DNA of 64,000 nt from Steinernema hermaphroditum (taxonomy: Eukaryota > Nematoda > Chromadorea > Rhabditida > Steinernematidae). The stretch is taken from contig CM059625.1 in NCBI GenBank assembly GCA_030435675.1, positions 15,066,001 to 15,130,000 on the forward strand. Reading direction: 5' to 3'. Positions within the stretch are counted from its first letter, which is position 1; each line of letters opens with the position of its first letter. The notes under the pieces are model-generated. The model did not search any database and had not been told where the DNA came from. It saw only the letters and a program-made list of their open reading frames with translations. Of the stretch, positions 22,944 to 35,735 are shown one piece after another. The position numbers and the translations under genes were made by a program.

Positions 22944-25139
22944 CGAGGTGAACGAGTGCCAAGCTGGATGCATGTCCGGTGCATGCATTGCTGGCGAGTT
23001 GCCTAGGCAACGTACTGACCGGATGATGCCACTAGGCGGGAAACACATGGTTTTAATTTTGGCTTTTGATTTGAGGTCCTTTGTCAGTTACCAGGTGCCC
23101 TTTTTGGCCAAAAAAGTGTTCCTCCTGGCCCGCATTAAATTTTAAACAGCGCTATATGTCACCGCTTACGCGATCGAGAGCCAGTAGCATTATTTATTGT
23201 TGACGGCCCACTCAGCTGTCCATTTCACTATACCCCCTGCAAGCTGCCCTGTTTTGTTGATTTCGCCCTCTAGCTTATAGTTAACTTCCGCGTGCCCCCT
23301 CTGCGGTCGAGACGGATATGACTTGTCTTTCCGCTCTTGCGCTATGTAGATAAGGAAGTATGATAAAGAACTTATTTCCATTTAGCGGCGATAATAATCT
23401 GTCAGTCCATTCGAAACACATATCAAAATTGAGTGACCACTCGCATCTGGACGGATGGCCAATTTGTTTGACGAGCGAGCAAGTGCGCGAGTTCGGTCAC
23501 TCTCGAGGTGATCACGGCAATTCCGCGAATGATCACAAACGATGAGTCACTGTGGTTGTTTTGTGCGTGAGTCACGCCCCTTCTGTCAAGTCAACTCGTT
23601 TGGCCATTATCAAATGTCTTCCTACGCGACAGCCACATGTTTCACACTTCAAAAGGAAACGCAACGGGGAACTTGTTGTCGGCGCGGATGCTGTGTGGCC
23701 CATTGCAGTGCCACTCGAGTTCACTCGGACAGTGTCTCCATTTTGATGGCAGCAGCGGCAAGTCGTTCCATTTCAGATGGGTTATTGCGGGCGGCTTTTT
23801 CTCGCGCTCTTACTGCAAATGACTCATTCAGATTGTGTGCGCGCCAAACGCGCTCAGCAATAAAGAAGAAAACCATCGGATGGGTGCAGCGACGACGCGC
23901 CTCTCGCTTGCGTCCATTGTCTTCGCGCGGTCCAGTTGAACTGCTGACCGGACGGACGGACACCGCGGTTTTCGCATTGCCGTCCTCGTTAAAAGGCTAA
24001 TTTATTTGTTTGCTGATTAGCACCACCAGTTGTCGCCTGCGTTCGGACATCGCCGTTCGGCTCATTTTACCCGCAAATTCATCATCGTTAGGTGATTGAG
24101 GGCCGCTCAAGCGGGCCCAAGCTTAATTCCATAAGTAAATAATCGGCATTTCGCGTTGGACAAGGCAAACCCGCGCGCGGTTGCTCGAGGTTCTCCTCGT
24201 TTTAAGCGCGCTCGGCACTCAGGCGATTCGCGCACTAATCCGCGCGTTGGAAATTTTTTGGTTCATGTTCACGAACAGTGCCCTCAAAAACGTTCCCAAC
24301 CCCTAACCCGCTTGCCCTTGCCTCGTGCTCTTTGTTGACTTTCAGTTTCCGCCTATCATCGTTGTCCAAATACTGTATGTACCGGCTGTTACTGGATGGG
24401 TATTGTATTGATTCTGGTCTTCCTGTACGTCTCTCTCGGACATGACCTCCGATGAACTCATTGTCGAACCTCTCTTTCGTTCGCTCCCTGCTCCTCGGCG
24501 GTTTTGGGTCGCATTCCTTGAATGGGTGACGAGCACGGTGTGGGATGGGGCGCAACGAGCGGCTGACTGTTTGCCGTTTTTCGTGTGACATCGCTTGTCG
24601 CTGCACCGATAGCGCCACAACATCTCCATTTCGTTATATTGTTCCTTAGTTGATCGATGCTACATTCTGACATCTTTCCGCTCATCATCACCTTTGTGAT
24701 GCACTATTCGGAACGTAATGCCATTTTGTGTACAATATTGATTACAGTTTTTGCGGACGGAGACTGTCTATGATTCAGTGTAGACTCATTCTATAGTCCC
24801 GTCTAATGATTAACTAACCGCCCTTTGTGACTCATGATTGGGAGCGGAAACAATGAGTTGTCAACTGCTGTTTCATTCATCTACCTCCGGCTCCGATCCC
24901 GTTCAGTGTTTTCACATTCCCTTCCCGGGAACGGTCGTGGTTTTCTAATTCCCGAATATTTCGGTACGGCGATAAGATCGGAGTGAAACGTCGCTCATGC
25001 AGACGATGTAACACCACGGCGTGACGTTGTCAGTTCTTTTGGTTTCATTCTTATTCATCGCGTATTGAGACACGCTTTATTAATCACGTCTTGCCTATTC
25101 GTAAACTGGTCCATCGTTCAGAGTTAAACATCATACACA
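22944..25139. other. GC-rich non-coding region upstream of plastin
   Basis: Many overlapping open frames on both strands (for example 23542-24000 plus and 24235-24618 minus) reflect base composition; none shows a domain or splice support. The promoter of the plastin gene should lie at the right end. An AG acceptor (CCATCGTTCAG) ends near 25121, 19 nt before the plastin ATG, and may be a trans-splice site. Confidence 0.5.
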
Positions 25140-27372
25140 ATGGCGCTCAGCCGTGAAGACCTCGAAGAGTTGGCCGAAGCGTTCCCTTCCATTGGTCCCA
25201 GTGGAGAAGGCCACATCGCATACGGTGATGTCCAGGCCGCACTCAAAATGGTTGGCATCGATTTGCCCGGCTATCAGGTACAATGGCTTCGACGTTGGGA
25301 AGGCTGAACGTGTGCTTTAGTTCCGTGAGGTGATGGCCCGATTCGATGGAGCCAACAACTTGAGTGTCGAACAGTTCAGTCAGCTCTTCGCTGAGCTCCG
25401 ACAGGGTCGAGACGAAGAGGTGAACAGATGGAAGAGGCGCATCAGTAGCGTTACAAACGCGTACCAAGTCCAGAGTGCGGCCGTCGGAGCCGACGAGATC
25501 GTCCACACCGTCCGCGTTGAGGTACGCGCGCTGATGCCCATAAACGTATGCATAAGTTATAATTATTTTAGGAAGAGGTCGCTTTCTCTAACTGGATTAA
25601 CAGTAATCTCTCCGGCGACCCTGACCTCAGCAAGCACTTTCCAGTCCAGAGCAACGGAAACGACCTGTATCAGAAAGTGCAGGATGGCCTGATTATTTGG
25701 TAAAGAAGCCTTTACGATGAACATTCTGTAACTCGCATATTATAGTAAGCTCATCAACCTTGCTGTTCCGGACACAATCGATGAGCGCGCCATCAACAAG
25801 AAGAATCTGAACACCTACACGAAGCTGGAGAACTTGACCCTCGCTCTCATGTCCTCTCAGGCTATTGGTTGCAACATCGTCAACATCGATGGAGACGATC
25901 TGAGCAAAGGAAAGCCGCATTTGGTCCTGGGATTGCTCTGGCAGATCATTCGCATCGGACTGTTCAGTCAGATCGATTTGCACCATGTTCCCGGTCTTTT
26001 CCGCCTCCTGAAAGAAGGCGAAACTCTGGACGATCTCCGCAAGCTTTCACCGGAGCAGATTCTCATGCGATGGGTCAACTACCACCTGGAACGCGCTGGA
26101 GTGGACCGTCGTCTTACGAACTTCACCAACGATGTGACTGACTCCGTCATCTACACTCACCTTCTCAACCAGATCGCCCCTCGTGGAGCCGGTGTTTCTC
26201 TCGCTCCTCTCAACGTTCACGTATGTTCGTCCGATTCAAGCAAAACTTCATGAGACCTTTTCAGGGCAACGTTCCTCGCGCTGGAGCTATGCTCAACGAA
26301 GCCGAGAAGCTTGAGTGCCGCGAGTTCGTCACCGCCAACGACGTCGCCAACGGCCACTACAAGCTGAACCTCGCCTTCGTGGCTAACCTCTTCAACAAGC
26401 ACCCGAATTTGCCCGATCCCGGAGCCGACGAAATGGGTAAGTATTCCACATTGCAGGGCTGGTGAGTAATTGGTGAATCGTTGCAGTTGAGGAAGTGGTT
26501 GAGGAGACCCGCGAGGAGAAGACCTACCGCAACTGGATGAACAGTATGGGAGTTGACCCCTTCGTCAATTGGCTATATTCTGACTTGCAAAATGGCGTCA
26601 TCATCTTCCAGGTAGCCCCCTTTGTCGCAATAACTCAGCTTACCGCTATTTTTTCAGCTTTACGATATCATTCGCCCTGGAATCGTCAATTGGAAGCGCG
26701 TTGTCAAAACGTTCCACAAGCTTCGAGGCATGATGGATCAGATCCAGAACTGTAACTACGCCGTCGAGCTCGGAAAGCAGCTGCGCTTCAGTCTGGTCGG
26801 CATTCAGGGAAAAGACATTTACGACGGAAACCAGACCTTGACTTTGGGTAAATGATTACAAGCATGTTGCTAATTACATACTCAATTTTACAGCTCTCGT
26901 TTGGCAGCTGATGCGCGCCTACACCCTCACCGTTCTTGCTCAGTGCACTGACAGCGGCGACCGGCTGGCTACCGACAAGGAAATCGTCAACTGGGCCAAC
27001 GAGAAGCTCCAGTCGTCCGGAAAGAGCAGCCAGATTAAGTCCTTCCAAGATTCTTCGATCTCCAACGCTCGCGTTCTCCTTGATCTGATCGATGCTATTA
27101 AGCCGGGTACTATCAACTATGACCTCGTCTCTGACGTATGTTTTATGCTCCGTCTTCTCCAATTCAAACATCGTATTTAGGACAAGATGGAGAACGCGAA
27201 ATATGCTATCACCTCCGGTCGCAAAATCGGCGCAAAGATCTATGCTCTTCCCGAGGACATCGTTGAAGTGAAGCCGAAGATGGTGATGACCGTCTTCGCC
27301 TGCCTCATGGCTCGTGACTACATGCCTACCATGAAGGAATCTGCCCCGAATCCCGTGAAAGCCGTTTTGTAA
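25140..27372 (+). CDS. plst-1: plastin/fimbrin, actin-bundling protein
   Basis: Nine exons: 25140-25277, 25321-25521, 25572-25699, 25746-26220, 26265-26436, 26487-26611, 26658-26847, 26894-27135 and 27181-27372. They join in frame to 620 residues, close to human plastins (about 627). An EF-hand-like headpiece (about 1-100) is followed by four calponin-homology domains in two actin-binding pairs. Hallmarks include [67 protein letters not shown] and the end [17 protein letters not shown]. Known role: cross-linking of actin filaments in the cell cortex. The headpiece has lost most calcium ligands (second loop [12 protein letters not shown] is short), so calcium control is probably absent. Confidence 0.97.
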
Positions 27373-28096
27373 TTGCGCTACATATGTATTGCTTGTTGCC
27401 CGCAGAGAATGTATAAAAACCAAATTGCCTTAATAATATCTGTTTTCGATAAAAAATGTCTCTATCATACTAAAGATTATGCGAAAAGATCATGGAACTG
27501 AATCTTTCATACTGCTGTGCGTCATCTAAGTACGGTAATCGATTTCGAAAGGGGATTACGTCTCTGCTAAAACCGATTTAAGTCATTTTCGGTCGAAACA
27601 TGTAATTTGAGGATCACCATAAAGGACGGCAGCTGGTGTGGTAATTTTTCATTCAAAAGACGATAGCAGCTGTTGCCGGCTGATTCAATGATCTTTAGAG
27701 ATTTTATGAGCTAAGAATAATGTGTTATCTTGAAAAGGGAAGCATTTGTTTTGCTCTATTAATTCAGTGGCACTGAGATCTGAGCTGGTATTTTCACGAA
27801 TGCACAATTGTGAGAAAGGAACGCACGGAATGTGGATGTATTTTCTGTCTTGATCTGCTGATCTTGTCGCATCCAACAGCAGTCGCATTCCATTGTCATC
27901 TATAGAACACGACATTCCCTTCGAGACCCAGCTTGGCGTGCGCGAATTGTTCGTTTTAAATTGAAGTAGGTGCCGTAGAAAATCGAAAATAGCTTTGCTG
28001 TTGAAGCTTTCTGGTTATGGTGAGACTTCGGGGCATGGAGGAGTCCTTTTCGCGCGTGTTTAACGTAATAAAAACTAAAACTTGTCGTTTTAGCGT
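27373..28096. other. intergenic gap between plastin and SUPT3H-like genes
   Basis: 724 nt. It carries the plastin 3' UTR. An acceptor TTGTCGTTTTAG ends at 28092, 4 nt before the next start codon. No other feature was recognised. Confidence 0.55.
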
Positions 28097-29205
28097 ATGG
28101 CATCGCCGGAGCCTGAAGCAGCCGTTCCAGCCGAGCTGATCGACGAGGGTGACGACACAATTGAAGAAGACGAAGTTGACCACTTCATGAAGATTATCTC
28201 GCAGCTGATGTTCACCTACGGAGACTCGGATCAGCCACTCATGGAGTGTCAGCGGTATCTGTTACGTATCGTGTACACCGAAATGAAGGAGATGATCTAC
28301 GTCGCCAAGAGCAACATGGACAAAAAACGTCGACAGAAGAAGGATAGCATCGACGCTGCGGACCTTGTTTTCCAGTTCCGTCGGCATCCGTCTCTGCTGC
28401 GTCGTCTCATTGAGTACATTCGTGTAAGTCTTGTTATAGCAAACGAATTGACATGTCATGATTCGTTTCAGTTCAAGGAAACGTATGTTGGATCTGAGAC
28501 AGCCGTTAGCAACTCGTTATGCAATGAGCAAGAAGGAACAAGTACGGGACTGTCGTCGTTCAGCTCGGAAAACAACAAAAAGGAGAAAAAGTGGGTTGTG
28601 CTTTCTGAAGAGCTGGAGAGTAGTTCAATCGATTTAGAGGTATAAAAGCCATCAAAGCAGCAGTGAAGAAGTTCGATGTACATGGTCAGCTGGCAAAGTG
28701 CTTCGAAAAAGGTGACAATGCTCCAGTGTTCGACGATGCGACTGCCATTCGAAAAGCAAGGCTATTTGAGCGGTGTCGGGACATGTCCGGCGACATGTAC
28801 GTTAAGTTTTCCGAAGCGCGCAAGTACTCATTCCTCATGATGCCCAAGAGAAGGTGAGCTAGAATTCATGGTTGTATAGTTTGGTCACTTGAGTTGTCCT
28901 AATTTGAATCATGTAGTGAACTCGATCTTTTTAGATCGCATCTGCTCGTAAAGAAGTATGTGAAGTGGTTGAAGGCAGAACGCATGTCTCGACTGGCCGT
29001 TTGGATTCTCAACTTCTGCTCGATAGAACTTGTGGCATTGATCACAGAGATGGCTGTGAACAATCGCAATATGGAGGCGGTTCGCCAATTCGACGATCAC
29101 GAACCACTGGAGTCTCTTCAACTTCGACATTACGAACAGGCATATCGTCGACTGCCCAGGCGGACTGCGAGTTTCAGAGGCTGTTCTCTTTTCGCCTATT
29201 TTTGA
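28097..29205 (+). CDS. SPT3/SUPT3H-like SAGA subunit (histone-fold)
   Basis: Four exons: 28097-28423, 28472-28590, 28638-28853 and 28935-29205, giving 310 residues in frame. Residues about 28-112 form a histone fold (MFTYGDSDQPLMEC through DAADLVFQFRRHPSLLRRLIEYIRFKE). This matches the Spt3/TAF13 fold; the match to SUPT3H is better because the LRRLIEYIRFK end fits Spt3, and the downstream region (KARLFERCRDMSGDMYVKFSEARKYSF, then a helical block with HYEQAYRRLP) follows SUPT3H and has no counterpart in the short TAF13. SUPT3H helps SAGA deliver TBP to promoters, in the nucleus. A TTTTAG acceptor directly precedes the ATG. The sequence is divergent, so a second TAF13-like paralogue cannot be fully excluded. 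Confidence 0.75.
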
Positions 29206-29924
29206 TCTCACTGCCTATGTGGTTTTAACACGTTTAGAGATAAAATACTTTAGTTATGTGAACGCGTTTCCCACGCAGTCAAATTTAACATAATCTGAAC
29301 CTCCAAGGTCTGTGTAAGGCTCTGTCTTCAAGCAGGGTCTAAAGTCGACGAGAACACGGAGTAAGCTGCGGGAGGAGATGTGCCACTTATGAATTACAGC
29401 ATATGGAGTACATGTATCCCTTATGCATTACATTACGAACAGCCATTCGAAATATCTAGCGACAGTTGCACGTGTAAGCTGAGAATATGCCCTAAGCAAG
29501 GACCATGCTTGCTGTGCCGGTGTCGAAGTAAAAGTCTTCTAACCTAGAATCCACGAATGACTGATCGTTTGCTTCAGCCCGCCCCATTCGGTTCCGCTGA
29601 CGTAGAACCCTAGGGCTCAGCCGGACCGAACGTACGAGTTCTTCCAGACCTCTCGCACAGAATCACGCATCTGTTCGCACCGACACTGCATTGCTTCAGT
29701 TTTTTTTCGGATTTATGTCGATGTGATTTGAAATTCGTTATATCGTAAATTGTGCCATAAGCGTAATCCTTTCTTTGGTAGATGGTAGTTTATCCGAAAA
29801 ACCAAAAGCAAGGTGATATCTGTATTGTATTTGTGCACCTTGACTTGCCGAGAGCGCGTGGGAGAAGCGATCACGAACCTATTTGCCGAATTAAGCCTAT
29901 CCATTTTCAGTTATTGAACCAGTC
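29206..29924. other. intergenic gap before rpb-12
   Basis: 719 nt containing the 3' UTR of the SUPT3H-like gene (AGATAAAAT near 29240). At its right end is a CCATTTTCAG acceptor ending at 29910, a likely trans-splice site for rpb-12. Confidence 0.55.
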
Positions 29925-30092
29925 ATGGATTCACAGCCAACTGAGAAATCGAACAGCATGATGTATATCTGCGGGGAATGCCACAGCGAAAATCAGATTA
30001 AGCCAAAGGATCCCATTCGTTGCCGTGAATGCGGCTACCGCATCCTGTATAAGAAGCGCACTCGCAAGCTTATGGTCTACGACGCCCGCTAA
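29925..30092 (+). CDS. rpb-12: RNA polymerase I/II/III subunit RPABC4 (RPB12)
   Basis: A 55-residue intronless gene. It has the complete zinc ribbon: [10 protein letters not shown], then [15 protein letters not shown], giving the four Cys ligands (CxxC...CxxC), and ends in MVYDAR as in the family. The human protein POLR2K is 58 residues with nearly the same core. It is a common structural subunit of all three nuclear RNA polymerases and contacts the RPB2/RPB3 platform. The start ATG lies 15 nt after a TTTTCAG acceptor. A variant poly(A) signal, GATAAA, is near 30186. Confidence 0.97.
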   Translation: MDSQPTEKSNSMMYICGECHSENQIKPKDPIRCRECGYRILYKKRTRKLMVYDAR

Positions 30093-33000
30093 AACGCCCC
30101 CGACAAGCTACGTTCCTCGACTATACATCGTCACGTTATTTTGTACACTTTGTTACGAATTTTGTTGTTGTGGATTCACTACTTGGATAAATGTTGTTCT
30201 TACACAGTCCATCAAAATGCACAGTGCCACAGTGTGTCTGAACGATAGTCGTACGTGTGCTTCACGTTGTCTCCAGTTCATCCAGTTCGAGGTTTTCCGA
30301 GTTCCGTGTCTCATTGTATGCTTTTGATTGCTTAGTGAAATTGATGTTAACTGAATGGTATGGGTTTGTCAAAATAGTCAAAAAATACACAACGAACCGC
30401 TTGCTTTGACATAGAGCGTTGAACGGGTGCGTCCATTCCTTTCTATGCCTATAATATGATTAAGTATTTTTGGCCCCTTATTTTCCCCATATTCGTGAAT
30501 TGATAGTTGTCGACGTGACCTGGAAAGTACGCGTATCCGATGACCAATCATCGTTATTAGCGGCGCCTAATTAAGTGAGCAGATGATCATCGAACATTCG
30601 CAGTCTTGTGAAGCTGAGCGCTTTCAGTATCTTGGCCAAATGATCCCTCATGGTCATATTTTACGCTCATTTGCAATTAAGTTGCCTAATCGCGTTTTTA
30701 CTATAAAAAGATAGTACCTTTTCCTATAGTTTCACTTTATGTCTCCAGTAATTTGTCTGATGTACATGGCATTTCGCGGCAGAATCGTGCAAAACGTTCA
30801 TTAGTTGCCCGTAGTGCAGCTTAAGTTTGAGTATGTCAGGAAGCTAATGTCAGTTGATAACGAAATCAATTAAGTTCCGAAAAGTTAAGTGTGTTATCTG
30901 GCCGAACTAGACATGGTGTGTGCTTTTTAATGGTCAATTTGCCAAGATGAATCACCTGCAGCAACGCTACTCTGGTCAGTGTGTAAATACAGCTGAGAAT
31001 CTGGGAGAAGGCGAACAACACAGCACTGTTTAGGCAATAATTGCTAATTACTGCTTCTGGCCTCTCGTTTCGCCGACAGTTCTCAAAATGAGCTTAGGTG
31101 TCGGGACAGTTTCGACGTCGATGCAAGCGTCCATAAATAGATTGGCGTGCAGCGTCGGCCTCGCTTGAGCCGCCGAGAACGGGAGCTGCTTTTCGTAAAT
31201 ACGCGGTGCGCGCTTCAGTGACGCTTGATGTGGGCGACGATGGCTGTCTGTGAGTCCGTCAAGGAAGATATCTGTGGATATACGCGTAAGAGTGGGAGTT
31301 TCTGATGTGGTCAAATGGCCCCTAACTATGATACAATGAATATTAGCCGATTCAATCCACAAATTTTTGTACTTCTAGCTTGAGGCTAAACAAAATGTTT
31401 CATTGATGTTTAATGAATAGAACGCGTTTTGAAACTGAAACTAGCATCGTTAACCCTACACTTTTCTACGAACAATGTGCACATCTCGTGTGTTGTTGGC
31501 ACATGTAATGTTAATGTGTTTTTACGTTTACTCCTAATCCCGCCTTTGCACGGCTCCTCTCGTTGTAGAGAACATGTGCGATATAATATCGCTTCTTTGC
31601 CGCGATGCTTCTGGCGTGTCTGTGTGAGTATTTTGTGTTTTTGTTATTGAACGACCGATTTCGTTCGCTTTCGCAAGAAGTGACGATGTTCCCACAGTTA
31701 AAAGTTTTATGAGCGACCGCTATTTATCTCTATGATGGGTGCGCGTTTCTGTGTTGTTATGGGTATTTGTTTCGCTGTGTGATAAGCTGAACAGCTCGGT
31801 TAGGTAAACCAGAACCTATGCGGGGCAGAAGCCATCATACTCTTTTCTCAGGCACAATTCTGAGACGATTTTTACAAGATACACTCAACGAAATACGATT
31901 TAAGATTATATTTCGGCAACTTCTATATCTGGCTATTCGCGTGGGGTGCTTGCGTGACTGCCACACCACAAAAAGGGCCAACAGCCATGTTTTTGTCTTC
32001 TCAGACTATGAATTTCCATTCAGCAGCTGCTAATTCACTAACAGCTTCGCATCATTGTAGCAATATAACTGCATGGCAGAACAGTGGGCTGTGTTTACCG
32101 CAAAGTGTTACAGATTAGCTAATTAACCTTGAGGCTGGTGTTGTCCTTTTGACATTTGAATTTGAGGGCATCTCACAAATAATTACCTTTCCCTAAATGT
32201 GCTTTTGGATGCAGGGGTAGCTAGGCCATCTTTAGGCAGAAAGCCAGGAATCGACCAACTAGATTTGAAAAGTGTGGCTTACGATAAGAAGGGCTATACG
32301 CAAGGTGTTTCACTTGTAACAGCAAAAAAACTATGGCTACATATGTTCCGGCTTCGCTGCTTTTCCCAGAACCAGGTTGTGTCCACTAGTTGCGTGAGAA
32401 ATGTATGCGTGACAAATCCTTCCTGAGATGTCTGCCCTCATCGTTCTCGTCTTGCACTTTGAACGCTGCAGACAGTCAATTCGTCAGTGTCCTCATAAAT
32501 GGATTCAATTGATGTTTCAGCATATGCTTGAGAAACCCTTCACCACCGCGCGCGCATGAGCTGACCGACTGATTCGCGGAATATGCGTGAAAATTAGGTT
32601 TATTCATTCACGCGCCTGCAAGATTAACACCTGGCCCGCGGCTGTGTTCTTTCATTCATACGTGACATACACAAAAACCATGTGACTTGTAGCGCTATTA
32701 ATGATTGTTGCACTAAGTAGCAGGTGCTGGCCGCTCATAAGCTTACAATTGGATTTTGGTGGGGTTGACGGGAGGGGCTTACTTCGGTTTCACAATTCAA
32801 CGCCACTGTTCCCATGTTTGCTCCATTCATCTCTTTTCCCACCGTCACCTTTTTTTCTAATTAGCCATCGCGTCCATTTGTCGCACACCTAATCAATGTT
32901 CTTACGCAAAATCTGTTCACTCAATTAAAAACCGGACACGCCGTTTATGTTTCTGAGACGGATGCATTGTGAATTTGAGGACAGGTGGTGCGCGAGTGGA

Positions 33001-34272
33001 GTGCCTTTAGTGGTAACAGCGGGATGCTTTGCCTTTTATGTTTACCTAGCGTTCTTTTGCCCACTGCTGAGTTGATTTACATTCGGTTTACCCACTGATT
33101 CCAGTGCTCAAAGGTCGGGGATAAACCTATCCGATCATGTATATCTTATGTAAACACTTCTCTGTTTGTCGCACATAAAATATATACGATATAGGCTTGT
33201 CGATTAAGAAATTAAAAAATCTGTTAAGTGACATGGGATTTACGTGTTGATGGTGGGCGTTGCTGCTAAATGTTCTTCATATACTGCACCTGCTCCGATC
33301 TGTTAGGAAGTCTTTCCGTGTTTACTACTGGTCAGTTTTAGTGGTCTGCTTTGATAATGCCAGCTGCGACTGTGACTCTAAGCTGGCGCCAACCTAGAAG
33401 GTCAACCTTCCTGCTAGTCATGGAACAATGGAAACGGTATCCATGTCTATGAATGCATTAACGAAACGTTATCCTAACAGAAGAATCGAAAAAAAAAAAA
33501 CAATTACATTGATATAATAAGCGCAAACGATAACATGTTGCTTTATAACTGCCGGCCTCATGATACGTTCTGTGTATGGCCAACGTGGTCTGAGACTAAG
33601 TTTTGATATTGAAAGACCAAACTAGAGACGACATCGGCAGCCGTATACGCTCGCACGGAAATCTCGTCTAAATCCGCTATTAATGGCGCGCTAGAAGAGT
33701 CCAAAGTTCTCGCTAGTTTGCACTTGTCCTCAGGCGCTCATTTAAATGGAAGTCGATAAGATTTATTGAGTAGCTGCGGTCTGTCACCAGCCGGGGTTTA
33801 TTCGTTTTCTGAGCTTCCGCTTCGTTTATTCTGCTGTTGCACGATCAAGTTGCGAGCATGACGCATACCTTACGATGCACTTTTATGCATAATTTGCGCA
33901 TTACGCCGGCGATTGTAGACGGTCATTCAGTCACTCATTGCTACTCTGTCCTAAACGAGGAGTTCCCAGATGCGGGCTATTAACGGGCTGTTACTCGACA
34001 ACCAGATTAGACAGACACATTCTGCCTATGAGTTCTGGCATTGTTTTGTTTTCGTTATTTAAATTAAGTTGTCCAAAGGCAGTCGTGTAAAAGATTTTCT
34101 AAATATGTCTCACACCCTTCCTTTTAAGTAACAACGTAAATGATGGCTTTCGATGCGCAGCCCGTGAATGTGACGACCGACGTCATTCGCTGTTTTCAGT
34201 CCGCGCTCGTGACCCCCGTGCCACTTACTTCAACTTTAACCATAAACATTCTATTGCAGCATACCATCAAAC
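30093..34272. other. 4-kb intergenic region, no gene seen
   Basis: AT-rich with scattered short frames and no recognisable domain, tRNA or exon chain. The promoter of the 34.3-kb gene should lie at its right end. There an acceptor (CATTCTATTGCAG) ends at 34259, 13 nt before the ATG, so a 5' UTR intron or trans-splicing is likely. Confidence 0.5.
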
Positions 34273-35141
34273 ATGGGTGGCCCCAATGACATCGAGGAGG
34301 AAATCCTAGACATTCCAATGATGGGCACTTTCGGTCCCGCATCACCGGAGCCTATCGGAGACATGCCCGATGCGCCGGTTCCGTTGATTCCGACCGACTC
34401 CATTCACCATCGCCACAAACGTCGAGCCGTGCGTAAAGCGCAGAGGCGGCGGGCGAACTCAACCTCTCCTAACGGAGTCGCCGAAGCTGGACGGCCGCCG
34501 AAGACTCGCCGAGCGAGGTCGGTGAATCCCGATGGAGAAACGCAGACACTGAAACGAAAACGACGTGCCGCCAGTAGCGATCTCAGTCTCGATGGGCTCA
34601 TGTTCGAGTCGCCCGATGTAAAGCGTCGTCGACCCATGGAGTTGCGGAATCCGAGCCTGGAAGGTTTGAGCCTGGAAGAGCCGAACGAAGAAGTCGAAGT
34701 CCCAAAAAGTCGTGGACGAGCAATGAGTGTCTCGACTCCGCAGAAGAAGCGAAAATTCCGACGGGCGTCCGCCGTTAATGGAGATGAAGTGGGCAACCGC
34801 TTGCATCATACCCATCCTGAAATTACGGTTGAGGATGTGGACGGGATCTTCGGACAAAGCACCTCTGCTGCTTCAGATGAAGAGATGTTGATCGACAATA
34901 ACCCCAATGCCATGAGTGATGTTGGCGCGAGTTCTCCCGAAAGCCAGCCATCTACGTCGTGTCCTATGGACGAAAGCGGTACGGATCTACCTGGACCCTC
35001 GCACGTTCCTGGCCGTTCTTCGTTTTCTACAAGCGAATCTGCAAACGAACAAAAGAAGGAGATGAAACTAGTCTCAGCGTAAGTTGCATTTTATTTTTGC
35101 CTAACATCTAATGATTCAACTTATTCAGCGACATCCTGTAA
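34273..35141 (+). CDS. unrecognised basic, probably nuclear protein with repeated Arg-Ser motifs
   Basis: Two exons, 34273-35078 and 35129-35141, give 272 residues ending ...SADIL. I do not recognise the family. The N-terminus is acidic (DIEEEILDIP). The middle (about 45-180) is highly basic and repeats a short motif about five times: RRRANSTSP, RRARSVNP, RRAASSD, RGRAMSVS and FRRASAV. Basic clusters such as KRKRR, VKRRRP and KKRKF would serve as nuclear-localisation signals. The C-terminus is Ser/Asp/Glu-rich and probably disordered. The repeated RRxS/RxRxxS forms match consensus sites for AGC-type kinases. The codon composition and the clean splice junction support a real gene. The 3' UTR probably runs to the poly(A) signals at 35713 and 35730. 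Confidence 0.72.
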
Positions 35142-35712
35142 TGGTCACTTGTACGTATAAAAGATTAGGTACGTCGGATTAACGCACACTTTTAAGTCCT
35201 ACTTTCCGAAGACAATAATGAGAAGGTGGATAGAAACATATAGGATTAGTTCAGATCTCTAAAGGCAGCTATAGTAAACAAAATCTAACATGTTATCTGT
35301 CGCAGGGGTTACCGAAGATGCGCATAACGAACGATACATCATACTGGGGATTCGTCTTAATATCTCAATACAGCTCCTTTCAGGAATCACAGTACATGGA
35401 TCTGTAGAAATCCGAACGTCTCGACTTCCCGACTCATGTGCGCCCAGGACTGGGAGTCCACCTCTCTAAACGTGACCACCTCTTGCCCCAACTAACTTCG
35501 TCAGGTATCTGTACATCATATCAATGCATCTCTTGTCTTAAGACATAATATTTCACATGTGGTAACCTCTCCATTCCTTGTTCTCTGCTTTTCCTTCGTT
35601 CCATTCATCTCACACTACGGTGTTATAAATGCACGTGTTTTGCCATTCACATGAACTCATTCTCTTTACGTAGTAGCCGACTTAAACTTTAGTTCAGAAA
35701 ATGTTTAAGTGA

Positions 35713-35735
35713 AATAAATATGCTATATCAATAAA
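35713..35735 (+). terminator. two AATAAA poly(A) signals
   Basis: AATAAA occurs at 35713-35718 and again at 35730-35735, about 570-590 nt after the stop of the upstream plus-strand gene and before the converging CPSF6 gene. Confidence 0.55.

Noticed and set aside
23542..24000. 152-codon plus-strand frame
   Set aside because: Same GC-driven pattern; a competing minus frame covers it and no domain is visible.
28097..28645. Reading the SUPT3H-like first exon straight through as TAF13
   Set aside because: The read-through crosses a clean GTAAGT...TTTCAG intron whose length happens to be 48 nt (a multiple of three). The spliced product continues into SUPT3H-like sequence that TAF13 lacks.
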